Shown here: piece by piece, positions 48,544-57,671 of the stretch
How the letters are laid out: every line of letters starts with the position of its first letter
Position numbering within the stretch: the stretch's first letter is position 1
Origin: Nostoc sp. RI_552
Lineage (GTDB): Bacteria > Cyanobacteriota > Cyanobacteriia > Cyanobacteriales > Nostocaceae
Length of the DNA stretch: 64,000 nt
Assembly: GCA_016124525.1 (NCBI GenBank)
Contig: WGNO01000026.1
Coordinates: 1-64,000, forward strand
Reading direction: 5' to 3'
Notes under the pieces: model-generated
Told to the model about the DNA's origin: nothing
Databases searched by the model: none
The model's input: the letters and a program-made list of their open reading frames with translations, nothing else
Translations under genes and position numbers: made by a program

Positions 48544-49383
48544 AAGCTGGAAGAATTAGTTGAAGAAATAAATCGATTTGAGGCAATTATATCCCAATGG
48601 GATGAAAGCCAGAGGTGTGTAGCAGTAGGACTAAAAAGAGCGATTGAAGATTTACATAAAGCAGCATTGACACATTTAATTAAAACCTTAAAGCAACAAT
48701 CAATGTCAGCTTTGGGTCAGGCTGTGGATGATGACGTAGTATATTCAGTTTTGCTGTATCACGAACTAATTAAACCACCACAACTACCACTAATAGAACG
48801 AGTCCAAGCAGCACTTGCAGAAGTCCGCCCAGGGTTAAAGAGCCATAACGGCGATGTGGAATTTGTGGCAATTAAAGCACCAGATACAGTAGAAGTTAAA
48901 TTAATTGGAACTTGTAGCAGTTGTCCAACGTCTAATTTGACGTTAAGTCAAAGTGTGGAACAGGCGATAAAAAATTATTGTCCGGAAATTACTCAAGTTA
49001 TTGCACTTAATCATAGTTTTACTGACCACTCTAGTGTGAACAGTTTATTTTTGCCCGAGGATACTGCTACTTGGGTGAAAGTGACAACAATTGATCAAAT
49101 TCCTGATTTTGGAATATTGACAGGTAAAGTAGGTAAGAATTCTTTAATTTTATATCGTCAAGGTGTAAATGTTAATTGCTACCTCAATGCTTGTCCACAC
49201 TTAGGAACTCCTTTAGATATGGGGAAATTAAATCATACTATTCTGTCTTGTGCATCTCATAAATTTGAGTATAACTTAGAAACCGGAGAGTGTTTAACTA
49301 TTGCCGATGTTACATTGCAGTCTTATGCAGTACAAATTAGAAAGGAGAAAGTTTTTGTCCAACTCCCTAAATATTCAATTTAA
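48538..49383 (+). CDS. NifU-like/Rieske fusion protein of the extended hyp operon
   Basis: In this 281-residue protein, residues 1-80 are helical; residues 85-150 form an NFU domain (IERVQAALAEVRPGLKSHNG and the CSSCPTS cluster-binding motif); residues 175-281 form a Rieske-type [2Fe-2S] domain (CPHLGTPLD and LSCASHKFEYNLETGEC, ligands CxH and CxxH). It is well suited to carry or insert Fe-S clusters into HupS. The start codon lies in an STRR repeat with no clear ribosome site. Confidence 0.88.
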   Translation: MTKLEELVEEINRFEAIISQWDESQRCVAVGLKRAIEDLHKAALTHLIKTLKQQSMSALGQAVDDDVVYSVLLYHELIKPPQLPLIERVQAALAEVRPGLKSHNGDVEFVAIKAPDTVEVKLIGTCSSCPTSNLTLSQSVEQAIKNYCPEITQVIALNHSFTDHSSVNSLFLPEDTATWVKVTTIDQIPDFGILTGKVGKNSLILYRQGVNVNCYLNACPHLGTPLDMGKLNHTILSCASHKFEYNLETGECLTIADVTLQSYAVQIRKEKVFVQLPKYSI

Positions 49384-49438
49384 TTGAATATTTGCCTACC
49401 AATAACTTTAAATAGTTTTCAATGTTGATGTGTAATTA

Positions 49439-50638
49439 ATGAATATCCCCATCAATTTGAGTCCTGCTTCAGAGTTATTACCTTTATCATCTCATGGTGC
49501 GGAAGTTATTTTAGGTAATATTATTGCAGCAGATATATTAGCTATACCCATAGCACCTAGTCCTATAAATATGTTTGCCCCTCGTGGTGCTTGTTTAATG
49601 GACGCAACGGGGCTGTTGTGGGTATCGGATACAGGACATCATCGATTATTAGGATGGCGAAATTTACCCACCACAGATAGTCAACCTGCTGATTGGGTAA
49701 TTGGACAAGAGAATTTTTATGATGAGGGACAAAATGCTAAAGGTACACCAAGAGCAAATACTTTTAGTGTACCGACGGTAATTTGTGCTTGTGGTCAAGG
49801 TTTAGCCGTGGCTGATGCTTGGAATCATCGGGTATTGATCTGGAAAACTGTACCAGAAGATAGTCATGTTCCAGCGGATTTGGTATTAGGACAAGGTAAT
49901 TTTAGTGAGAATGAACCAAATAGGGGAACTCAACAAGCTGCTGCTAATAGTATGTACTGGCCTTATGGTATTTTCTATTATCAAGGAAGGCTATTTGTAG
50001 CTGATACAGGAAATCGTCGTTTATTAATTTGGCATCAGTTACCCACAGAAAATGGTGAACCTGCGGATTTAGTTTTGGGGCAAAGAGATATGATATCTCG
50101 CCATGAAAATGGAGGTGATTTTCCTGGGGCTGGGAGTATGCGTTGGTGTCATGATATTACGGTTTGGGCAAATAATTTAGTTGTGGCTGATGCTGGAAAT
50201 AACCGGGTGATGATTTGGAAGGGAATACCCACAGAAAATAACACTCCTTGTGCGGTAGTTCTAGGACAAAAAAGTTTTGATTGCGTAGAAATGAATCAAG
50301 GTTTGTATTTTCCTACTGCTAGGACTATGAGTATGCCTTATGGTGTAAGTGCTACAGAGGATTGGTTATTGGTGGCTGATACGGCTAATTCTCGTTTGTT
50401 AGGGTGGAGAAAGCCAGAGTTACTATTATTATTGCAGGGTGGGGTGGCTGATATGTTTTCATTGCCAGCTACAGGTGTAGCTGGACAAATAAATTTTAAA
50501 AGTAAAGGTGAAAATCGTAATTTTGGTTTACCTAAACGAGATAGTTTGAACTGGTGTTATGGAGTAAAGGTTTGTGGTAATACTGCGGTAATTGCTGACT
50601 CTGGAAATAATCGGGTTTTGCTATGGCGGTTTAAGTAG
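49439..50638 (+). CDS. NHL-repeat beta-propeller protein
   Basis: The 399-residue protein has about six NHL-like blades with the recurring pattern LWVSDTGHHRLLGWRNLPT, AVADAWNHRVLIWKTVP, FVADTGNRRLLIWHQLP and VVADAGNNRVMIWKGIP, each followed by (A/G)D.VLGQ. No signal peptide is visible. It is the last gene before hypF, as in the extended hyp operon of Nostoc. It is probably a protein-interaction platform for hydrogenase maturation. Confidence 0.88.
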   Translation: MNIPINLSPASELLPLSSHGAEVILGNIIAADILAIPIAPSPINMFAPRGACLMDATGLLWVSDTGHHRLLGWRNLPTTDSQPADWVIGQENFYDEGQNAKGTPRANTFSVPTVICACGQGLAVADAWNHRVLIWKTVPEDSHVPADLVLGQGNFSENEPNRGTQQAAANSMYWPYGIFYYQGRLFVADTGNRRLLIWHQLPTENGEPADLVLGQRDMISRHENGGDFPGAGSMRWCHDITVWANNLVVADAGNNRVMIWKGIPTENNTPCAVVLGQKSFDCVEMNQGLYFPTARTMSMPYGVSATEDWLLVADTANSRLLGWRKPELLLLLQGGVADMFSLPATGVAGQINFKSKGENRNFGLPKRDSLNWCYGVKVCGNTAVIADSGNNRVLLWRFK

Positions 50639-50678
50639 AAGCTTTTTTTCACCCAAAGGCACAGAGACGTAAAGAAGA

Positions 50679-53066
50679 ATGGAAGATGTGGTAAAGGAAG
50701 AAATTAGAGTCCGTGGTACTGTTCAAGGTGTGGGATTTCGTCCTACTGTTTATCGTCTGGCTAAGGCTTGCGGGTTATATGGTGATGTTTTTAATGATGG
50801 GGAAGGTGTATTAATTCGCGTTTCTGGAAGTCGGGCGGCTGTAACAGATTTTGTGAAGAAACTATATAAAGAATGTCCACCTTTGGCAAAAATTCAAGAA
50901 TTAACAAGGACTAGTTATCAAGGGGAATTTAACTTTAATAATTTTGTTATTTCTGATAGTGTTAGTAACTCTGTAACAACAGAAATTGCCCCTGATGCTG
51001 GGATTTGTCCCCAGTGTAAACAAGAAATTTTTGACCCTTTTAGTCGCTTTTATCGTTACCCTTTTACTAATTGTACTCATTGCGGCCCCCGCTTCAGTAT
51101 TATTCGTGCCATTCCTTACGACAGATGTAATACCAGTATGTCTGCGTTTACTATTTGTCCTGAATGTCAACAGGAATATCACGATATAGAAAATCGGCGT
51201 TTTCATGCTCAACCTGTAGGTTGTCATAGTTGCGGGCCAAGAGCTTGGTTGGAACGAGCTGATGGTAAGCCTGTGACGGCTTCGATGTTTTCTATGGTGG
51301 ATGATGTGGATGCTGTTTGTACTTTGTTGCAAAAAGGCGAGATTGTGGCTATTAAAGGGTTAGGTGGTATTCATCTAGCTTGTGATGCAACTCAAGAAGC
51401 TGCTGTGCAGAAGCTACGTCAGCGTAAGGGCCGTTATCATAAACCCTTGGCTTTAATGGCGCGGGATATAACAATAATTGCACAATACTGTAATATTAAC
51501 GCCAGGGAAGAAGAATTATTAGCAAGTCCAGCCGGGCCTATTGTATTGTTACAAAAAAAGGAACTACGGAAGGAAGATGAAGAGATAATACCTCTGTCTG
51601 CTATTGCGCCTTCGGTTTCACTGGGGCAAAATACCCTGGGTTTCATGTTACCTTACACTCCTTTACATCATTTAATTCTGCGGCGCATGAATCGCCCGAT
51701 TGTGTTAACCAGCGGTAATATTGCTGATGAACCACAATGTATTGATAATGGAGAAGCCAGAGAAAAATTAGGTCACATAGCGGATTATTTTCTTTTACAC
51801 AATCGGGATATTGTTAATCGCGTAGATGATTCAGTTGTACGAGTTATTAATCATCAAGTACAAATGATTCGCCGGGCTAGAGGGTACGCACCAGAAGCGA
51901 TTAAGTTACCTGTGGGGTTTGAGAAAGTAACGCCAATTTTAGCAATGGGTAGTGAGTTAAAAAATACCTTTTGTCTATTGCGGGATCATCAAGCAATTCT
52001 TTCTCAACATTTGGGTGATTTACAAAATGCTGCGGCTTTTCATGGTTATCAAGATACACTGAATCTATATTTAAATTTATTTGAGCATCAACCAGATGCC
52101 ATCGCTATTGATAAACATCCCGAATATCTTTCTACAAAACTTGGTAAAGAACTGGCATCTGTTAATAAAATTAAACTTCATTATATCCAGCATCATCACG
52201 CCCATATTGCTGCTTGTATGGCAGAAAATGGTATTCCTATTAATTCGCCACCGATATTAGGTATTGCTTTAGATGGATTAGGTTATGGGGAAGATGGTAA
52301 ATTTTGGGGAGGAGAATTTCTGTTAGCAGATTATCGTCAATTTCAACAATTGGCAACATTTAAACCGGTACCTTTAATTGGCGGTCAAAAAGCTGTTATC
52401 CAGCCTTGGCGTAACACCTACGCCCACTTACTCAGCGCTAATATTTGGGATGATTGCCAACCAAAATACAGTGATTTGGAAATTATCAAATTTTTACGGC
52501 GACAACCATTAAACTTACTCAATCAACTGGTAAAACAAGGAATTAACTCCCCCCCAGCTTCATCTGTAGGGAGATTATTTGATGCGGTAGCTGGGGCTAT
52601 GGGCATTTGTCCAGAGGAATTGAGCTATGAAGGAGAAGCTGCAATGGCATTAGAAGCCTTAGTGGAACCTAGGAGCTTAAATAATCATAAAGAAATGCTT
52701 ATTTATCCTTTTCAAATCAATTTTTTAGATAGTATTTACTATATAGACTCAAAACCAATGTGGCAAGCCTTGCTTCAGGACTTGCAAAAACAGACTTCTC
52801 CATCAGAAATAGCTACAAAATTTCATCACAGTTTGGCTCAAACTATTGTTAACTTAGTTAAACATCTTTGTCACGAAAATCTGATTAATCACGTTGTATT
52901 AACAGGAGGAGTATTTCAAAACTGTATTTTATTAGGACAAGTTAAACAGGGTTTAGAAAAGTTAGCAATCAATGTAATAACTCATCACTTAGTTCCTGCT
53001 AATGATGGCAATATATCACTGGGACAAGCAGTGATTACAGCTGCACAAGTAATTGCTAATTCTTGA
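50679..53066 (+). CDS. hypF: Carbamoyltransferase HypF
   Basis: HypF (795 residues) makes the thiocarbamate used for CN ligands of the NiFe site. Domains: N-terminal acylphosphatase (VRGTVQGVGFRPTVYRLA), two zinc fingers (CPQCKQEIFD...CTHCGPR; CPECQQEY...CHSCGPR), YrdC-like (IVAIKGLGGIHLACDAT; KRPIVLTSGNIADEPQ-type motif NRPIVLTSGNIADEP), and a Kae1-like C-terminal domain (HHHAHIAACMAENG; VVLTGGVFQNCILL). All parts are present. Confidence 0.95.
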   Translation: MEDVVKEEIRVRGTVQGVGFRPTVYRLAKACGLYGDVFNDGEGVLIRVSGSRAAVTDFVKKLYKECPPLAKIQELTRTSYQGEFNFNNFVISDSVSNSVTTEIAPDAGICPQCKQEIFDPFSRFYRYPFTNCTHCGPRFSIIRAIPYDRCNTSMSAFTICPECQQEYHDIENRRFHAQPVGCHSCGPRAWLERADGKPVTASMFSMVDDVDAVCTLLQKGEIVAIKGLGGIHLACDATQEAAVQKLRQRKGRYHKPLALMARDITIIAQYCNINAREEELLASPAGPIVLLQKKELRKEDEEIIPLSAIAPSVSLGQNTLGFMLPYTPLHHLILRRMNRPIVLTSGNIADEPQCIDNGEAREKLGHIADYFLLHNRDIVNRVDDSVVRVINHQVQMIRRARGYAPEAIKLPVGFEKVTPILAMGSELKNTFCLLRDHQAILSQHLGDLQNAAAFHGYQDTLNLYLNLFEHQPDAIAIDKHPEYLSTKLGKELASVNKIKLHYIQHHHAHIAACMAENGIPINSPPILGIALDGLGYGEDGKFWGGEFLLADYRQFQQLATFKPVPLIGGQKAVIQPWRNTYAHLLSANIWDDCQPKYSDLEIIKFLRRQPLNLLNQLVKQGINSPPASSVGRLFDAVAGAMGICPEELSYEGEAAMALEALVEPRSLNNHKEMLIYPFQINFLDSIYYIDSKPMWQALLQDLQKQTSPSEIATKFHHSLAQTIVNLVKHLCHENLINHVVLTGGVFQNCILLGQVKQGLEKLAINVITHHLVPANDGNISLGQAVITAAQVIANS

Positions 53067-53121
53067 CTTGCTCTTGATTTTTTACGCTTGGGTGATTCTT
53101 TGTTACGAAAAAAAAACAAAA

Positions 53122-53379
53122 ATGTGTTTAGGTATCCCCGGTCAAATCATAGAAATCAGCGACATTAACCATAAACTAGCTATAGTTAACATTGCTGGAG
53201 TTAAACGCCAAGTAAATATTGCTTGTATAGTTAACGAAGAATATCCCCCAGAAAAATGTATTGGAAATTGGGTACTAGTACACGTCGGCTTCGCCATGAA
53301 TCGTATTAACGAACAACAAGCAGTGGAAACATTACAACTACTCAAAGAACTAGCAACAGTCCAAAGAAAAAATGAATAA
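53122..53379 (+). CDS. hypC: Hydrogenase maturation chaperone HypC
   Basis: The 85-residue HypC starts MCLGIPGQIIEI; the Cys after Met is essential for binding HypD and the large subunit. It contains WVLVHVGFAMNRINEQQA. I start at ATG 53,122, since upstream in-frame codons are non-conserved. Confidence 0.95.
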   Translation: MCLGIPGQIIEISDINHKLAIVNIAGVKRQVNIACIVNEEYPPEKCIGNWVLVHVGFAMNRINEQQAVETLQLLKELATVQRKNE

Positions 53380-53462
53380 AGAAAACTTTTTTCTGGCTTC
53401 GTGAACTTTGCGCTCTTTGCTGTTCCTGACAAAAAACCTTAAGACCCAGCCAAAATCCCGCC

Positions 53463-54602
53463 ATGAAATATGTTGACGAATTTCGAGTACCTGAAAAAGC
53501 GCTAGCTCTAAGCAACCAAATCACCAAGCTTTGTCACCAGCTCAAAAAACCCCTGAAAATTATGGAAGTATGCGGCGGACATACCCATTCCATATTTCGA
53601 TACGGTATCGAAGAAATCCTCCCCCACAATGTAGAACTGATACACGGCCCTGGGTGTCCAGTGTGCGTCATGCCAAAGGGAAAATTAGACGATGCCATCG
53701 CTATATCCCAAAATCATAACGTTATCTTAGCCACGTTTGGGGACGCGATGCGAGTTCCCGGTTCTCACACCAGCCTTTTGCAAGCCAAAGCCACAAGTGC
53801 AGATATTCGCATGGTTTACTCTCCATTGGATAGTTTGCAAATTGCTAGAGAGAACCCAGACAAAGAAATTGTTTTTTTCGCCTTGGGTTTTGAAACCACC
53901 GCCCCCAGTACCGCTTTGACCATTTTGCAAGCAGCGGCGGAAAACATCACTAACTTTAGTATGTTTTCTAACCACGTCTTGGTGATACCCGCCCTCCAAA
54001 CCCTACTACAAAATCCCGATTTACCACTAGATGGATTTATTGGGCCTGGTCATGTCAGTATGGTAATTGGTACAGAACCATATAAATTTATTTGCCAAAA
54101 ATATCATAAGCCCATAGTGGTTTCTGGTTTTGAACCCTTAGATATACTTCAATCAATTTGGATGCTATTACAGCAGCTCATAGAAAATCGCTGCGAAGTG
54201 GAAAATCAATATACTAGATTAGTAGAGCCTGGTGGAAACACAGTAGCATTGCAAGCCATAAACCAAGTTTTTACAGTGCGAGAAAACTTTGATTGGCGTG
54301 GTTTGGGTGAAATACCTAATTCAGGTTTAAAAATCCGTCCTGAATATGCTCAATTTGATGCTGAATTGAAATTTACTCTCCCTAATTTAAAAGTAGCTGA
54401 CCATAAGGCCTGTCAGTGTGGAGAAATTCTCAAAGGAGTGTTAAAACCTTGGCAATGTCAAGTATTTGCTACAGCTTGCACACCGGAAACACCTATAGGA
54501 ACCTGCATGGTTTCTTCAGAAGGTGCATGTGCAGCCTATTACAAATATGGCAGACATTCTACAACTAGTAAAAAAGCCCAAGAACTAGCCTCATCTAAAT
54601 AA
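53463..54602 (+). CDS. hypD: Hydrogenase maturation protein HypD
   Basis: HypD (379 residues) assembles the Fe(CN)2CO group with HypC. Conserved motifs: MEVCGGHTHSIFRYG, HGPGCPVCVMP, FFALGFETTAPSTAL, GFIGPGHVSMVIG and the cluster cysteines in CQCGEILKG...CTPETPIGTCMVSSEGAC. Length is normal. Confidence 0.95.
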   Translation: MKYVDEFRVPEKALALSNQITKLCHQLKKPLKIMEVCGGHTHSIFRYGIEEILPHNVELIHGPGCPVCVMPKGKLDDAIAISQNHNVILATFGDAMRVPGSHTSLLQAKATSADIRMVYSPLDSLQIARENPDKEIVFFALGFETTAPSTALTILQAAAENITNFSMFSNHVLVIPALQTLLQNPDLPLDGFIGPGHVSMVIGTEPYKFICQKYHKPIVVSGFEPLDILQSIWMLLQQLIENRCEVENQYTRLVEPGGNTVALQAINQVFTVRENFDWRGLGEIPNSGLKIRPEYAQFDAELKFTLPNLKVADHKACQCGEILKGVLKPWQCQVFATACTPETPIGTCMVSSEGACAAYYKYGRHSTTSKKAQELASSK

Positions 54603-54650
54603 AACTAAGTAATGCCTAACTTTCCTCAGACAAATTAGGAGAAAAAATAT

Positions 54651-54707
54651 ATGCCATTCATCACCGTAGAAATAGCCAGTGGAAATATTACAGCGCATTT
54701 TATCTGA
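54651..54707 (+). pseudogene. 4-oxalocrotonate tautomerase-like gene truncated by MITE copy C
   Basis: TTAGGAGAAAAAATAT precedes ATG 54,651, which reads MPFITVEIASGN before entering the repeat (TTACAGC at 54,688) and stopping after 18 residues. M-P-x-I-x-V with the catalytic Pro1 is the start of 4-OT tautomerases of about 60-70 residues. In Anabaena PCC 7120 an asr-type ORF annotated as 4-OT lies between hypD and hypE, to my recollection. Nothing of the rest of the gene is found after the repeat, so it is lost. Confidence 0.7.
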
Positions 54708-54794
54708 GTAGGTACAGAAGGGCGGCCAGGATGGCCACGCCACAAGATTTATGATATTAAGGTTTCTACTTTATTTATTTGAAAAGTGCTGTAA
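54688..54794 (+). repeat. MITE-like dispersed repeat, copy C
   Basis: A 107-bp copy with TTACAGC...GCTGTAA ends and the shared ATTTTATCTGAGTAGGTACA block. The central stem is GGCGGCCA/TGGCCACGCC, different bases from copies A and B but still pairing. It sits in the tautomerase remnant between hypD and hypE. Confidence 0.85.
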
Positions 54795-54815
54795 TTATTA
54801 CCAATTCATTTAAAT

Positions 54816-55913
54816 ATGACTTTTTATTCCCACCACAAAACACAAAATCCTCTTTTTAAAAAAGTCGCACAAACCAGGGCTAGTAAACTCAGAGATACTC
54901 ATATTACCCTGGCCCACGGTAGCGGCGGTAAAGCTATGCGCGATTTGATTCAAGATATTTTTGTGAATAATTTTGATAATCCAATTCTCTCACCATTGGA
55001 AGACCAAGCCAGTTTAAATTTAGCTAGTCTCATACAACAGGGAGACAGATTAGCATTTACTACAGACTCTTATGTTGTAGACCCTTTATTTTTTCCAGGT
55101 AGTGATATTGGTGAATTAGCAGTTAATGGTACTGTTAATGATTTAGCTGTCAGTGGTGCTAAACCTTTATATCTCTCTTGTAGTGTTATTTTAGAAGAAG
55201 GTTTAGCTGTGGATACTTTGCGGCGTGTTGTTAATAGTGTAAAACTATCCGCGCAAAAAGCTGATGTACAAATTATTACAGGTGATACTAAAGTTGTTCA
55301 TCGTGGTGCTGCTGATAAACTGTTTATTAATACTACAGGTATTGGCGTAATTTCTCCAGGGATTAACGTTTCAGCTTATAATATCCAGGTGGGAGATGTA
55401 GTAATTATTAATGGCGAATTGGGAAATCATGGAGCAGCAATTTTAATTGCCCGTGGAGAGTTAGCATTGGAAACTAATATACAAAGTGACTGTCAACCGT
55501 TGCACAGTTTAGTTGCTAATATCCTCAGTATATGTCCTGAAGTTCACGCCATGCGCGATGCTACACGAGGCGGTTTAGCTACGGTTTTAAATGAATTCGC
55601 CCAGAGTTCTCATGTAGGTATTCGTGTCCACGAACAATCTATCCCTGTGCGCCCAGAAGTCCAAGGAATTTGTGAAATACTGGGGTTAGATCCCTTGTAT
55701 TTTGCAAATGAAGGTAAATTAGTGGTAGTGGTAGCACGTGACCATGCAGAAAATGTTTTATCAGCCATGAAGTCACATGCAGCGGGGAAAGATGCTTGTA
55801 TAATTGGGGAGGTTATCGATTCACCTCCGGGTATTGTGTTACTACACACAGGTTTTGGTACTGAAAGAATTCTGGATATGTTAGTAGGTGAACAATTACC
55901 TAGAATCTGTTAA
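54816..55913 (+). CDS. hypE: Hydrogenase maturation protein HypE
   Basis: HypE (365 residues) dehydrates the carbamoylated C-terminal cysteine to thiocyanate. It shows ITLAHGSGGKAMRDLIQ, FTTDSYVVDPLFFPGSDIGE, VITGDTK-like IITGDTKVVHRG, MRDATRGGLATVLNE and the C-terminal P-R-I-C with the acceptor Cys. The first ~30 residues are variable. It starts 21 bases after MITE copy C, which may affect its translation or transcription. Confidence 0.95.
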   Translation: MTFYSHHKTQNPLFKKVAQTRASKLRDTHITLAHGSGGKAMRDLIQDIFVNNFDNPILSPLEDQASLNLASLIQQGDRLAFTTDSYVVDPLFFPGSDIGELAVNGTVNDLAVSGAKPLYLSCSVILEEGLAVDTLRRVVNSVKLSAQKADVQIITGDTKVVHRGAADKLFINTTGIGVISPGINVSAYNIQVGDVVIINGELGNHGAAILIARGELALETNIQSDCQPLHSLVANILSICPEVHAMRDATRGGLATVLNEFAQSSHVGIRVHEQSIPVRPEVQGICEILGLDPLYFANEGKLVVVVARDHAENVLSAMKSHAAGKDACIIGEVIDSPPGIVLLHTGFGTERILDMLVGEQLPRIC

Positions 55914-56140
55914 TTTTTTTGGCAATAAACCAAAGTCTTGATATTACCTACTTTTGCTAGCTTATACTAATTATCCTTAACAATGCAGTTAATAAAGTTT
56001 TCCACATTTGGGCTTTTGGGTGAGTTGAATACCGAGGATGTGAAGTACAGCTTAAGGGAGAAATATTACTAAAGTTGCAATTACAGACTGTGGACAGCAC
56101 ATGGTCGGGGTTACTACCAGAAGTAATGTTCATAATAACT

Positions 56141-56470
56141 ATGCACGAACTAGGAATTACACAAAATATTGTAGCTATTGTTAGTGAACAAGCCCAAGGG
56201 GGAAAAGTTCAACGTGTAGTGTTAGAAATTGGCAAACTTTCAGCGATTTTGCCTGAAGCTATCAAATTTTGTTTTGATATCTGTACTCAGGGTACAGTTT
56301 TAGTGGGAGCAATATTAGAAATTAGAGAAATTCCTGGTTTAGCACGATGTCGTGAATGCAGTGCAGAAATACCTTTAGATAAACCTTTTGGTATATGTAG
56401 CTGTGGTAGTATGCAATTGGACTTCATAGCTGGTGAAGAACTGAAAATTAAAGAAATAGAAATAGAGTAA
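56141..56470 (+). CDS. hypA: Hydrogenase nickel-insertion protein HypA
   Basis: The 109-residue HypA begins MHELGITQNIV, with His2 needed for nickel binding. A zinc site is formed by CRECSAEIPLDKPFGICSCG (C-x2-C and C-x-C). ATG 56,141 is chosen over the upstream frame because the N-terminal MHE is functionally fixed. Confidence 0.95.
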   Translation: MHELGITQNIVAIVSEQAQGGKVQRVVLEIGKLSAILPEAIKFCFDICTQGTVLVGAILEIREIPGLARCRECSAEIPLDKPFGICSCGSMQLDFIAGEELKIKEIEIE

Positions 56471-56472
56471 TT

Positions 56473-57321
56473 ATGTGTGTAACCTGCGGTTGTTCTGATG
56501 ATGCTGACAGCACAATTACCAATTTAGACAGAGGTAAACTTGAATATAATCACCATGAGCACACTCACTCTTTAGCTGATGGTACTGCAATTACCCATGG
56601 TCATGATGATAATCATTATGAAGTGTCTCATGTTCACGCTAAAATCCATCGTACAACCATATCTTTAGAAGAGGATATTTTAGCGAAAAATAATTTGATA
56701 GCAGCCCAAAATCGAGGCTGGTTTAAAGGACGAAATATTTTAGCGTTAAATTTAATGAGTTCTCCTGGTTCGGGAAAAACAACTCTTTTAACCCGGACTA
56801 TTAATGATTTAAACAGTCAGTTACCTATTAGTGTGATTGAAGGAGACCAAGAAACAGTTAATGATGCCCAAAAAATTAAGGAAACTGGCTGTAAGGTTGT
56901 GCAAATTAATACAGGCACTGGTTGCCATTTAGAAGCTTCTATGATTGATAGGAGTTTACAGCAATTGAACCCGCCCCTTAATTCGGTGGTGATGATTGAA
57001 AATGTCGGTAATTTGGTTTGTCCGGCTTTGTTTGATTTGGGAGAACAAGCTAAGGTGGTAATTCTGTCTGTAACTGAGGGAGAAGATAAGCCTATTAAAT
57101 ATCCCCATATGTTTCGGGCTAGTGACATCATGATTATTACTAAAATTGATTTGCTGCCTTACGTGCAGTTTGATGTGCAAAAATGTATAGATTATGCCCT
57201 ACAGGTAAATCCCCTAATTCAAATTTTTCAAGTTTCCGCTATTACTGGTAGGGGTTTAGAAAGTTGGTATGGTTGGCTATCTCTAAGAGTAGCGCAATTG
57301 TCAATTCCAGCTTCTTTTTAA
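56473..57321 (+). CDS. hypB: Hydrogenase nickel-incorporation GTPase HypB
   Basis: HypB (282 residues) delivers nickel with HypA. The N-terminus has CVTCGCSDD and a His-rich stretch (NHHEHTHSLADG...HGHDDNHYEVSHVHAKIH) that may store Ni. The GTPase has P-loop SSPGSGKTTLLTR, VIEGDQET and ITKIDLLPYV. It starts two bases after the hypA stop. Confidence 0.96.
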   Translation: MCVTCGCSDDADSTITNLDRGKLEYNHHEHTHSLADGTAITHGHDDNHYEVSHVHAKIHRTTISLEEDILAKNNLIAAQNRGWFKGRNILALNLMSSPGSGKTTLLTRTINDLNSQLPISVIEGDQETVNDAQKIKETGCKVVQINTGTGCHLEASMIDRSLQQLNPPLNSVVMIENVGNLVCPALFDLGEQAKVVILSVTEGEDKPIKYPHMFRASDIMIITKIDLLPYVQFDVQKCIDYALQVNPLIQIFQVSAITGRGLESWYGWLSLRVAQLSIPASF

Positions 57322-57671
57322 TTTCTTGAAGTGACCTGCCTAAATTATATCAGTAATAAAATTTAAATTCACATGAACACAGATAAAGGAATATGTCTGT
57401 GTTTTTTCGTGTTTTTACTAATTGATTAAGTATCTAATTCATCCATTGATTTTATTTTTTAGTGTTTTTATTCAGATTTAACCTTTCAATAAACAACAAG
57501 TTACTAGGTTATGCAATCCCTCTTAAGATCCATGAAAAAATGATTTTTTTTTATCAAAAATAAGTAGTGCATATTGTTCTTTTTCTGGGAAGGCATAAAT
57601 GTTAAACAATGGTTAAATAATGCACTTTAGGTTTTAATTAGCAAAACTATATTGCAACGCAGAGAATCACC
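57322..57671. other. Intergenic region between hypB and coq4-like gene
   Basis: About 350 bases of AT-rich sequence, with no ORF, tRNA or clear hairpin. A run of T/A (GATTTTTTTTTATC) lies near 57,542. It should hold the promoter of the next gene. Confidence 0.4.
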
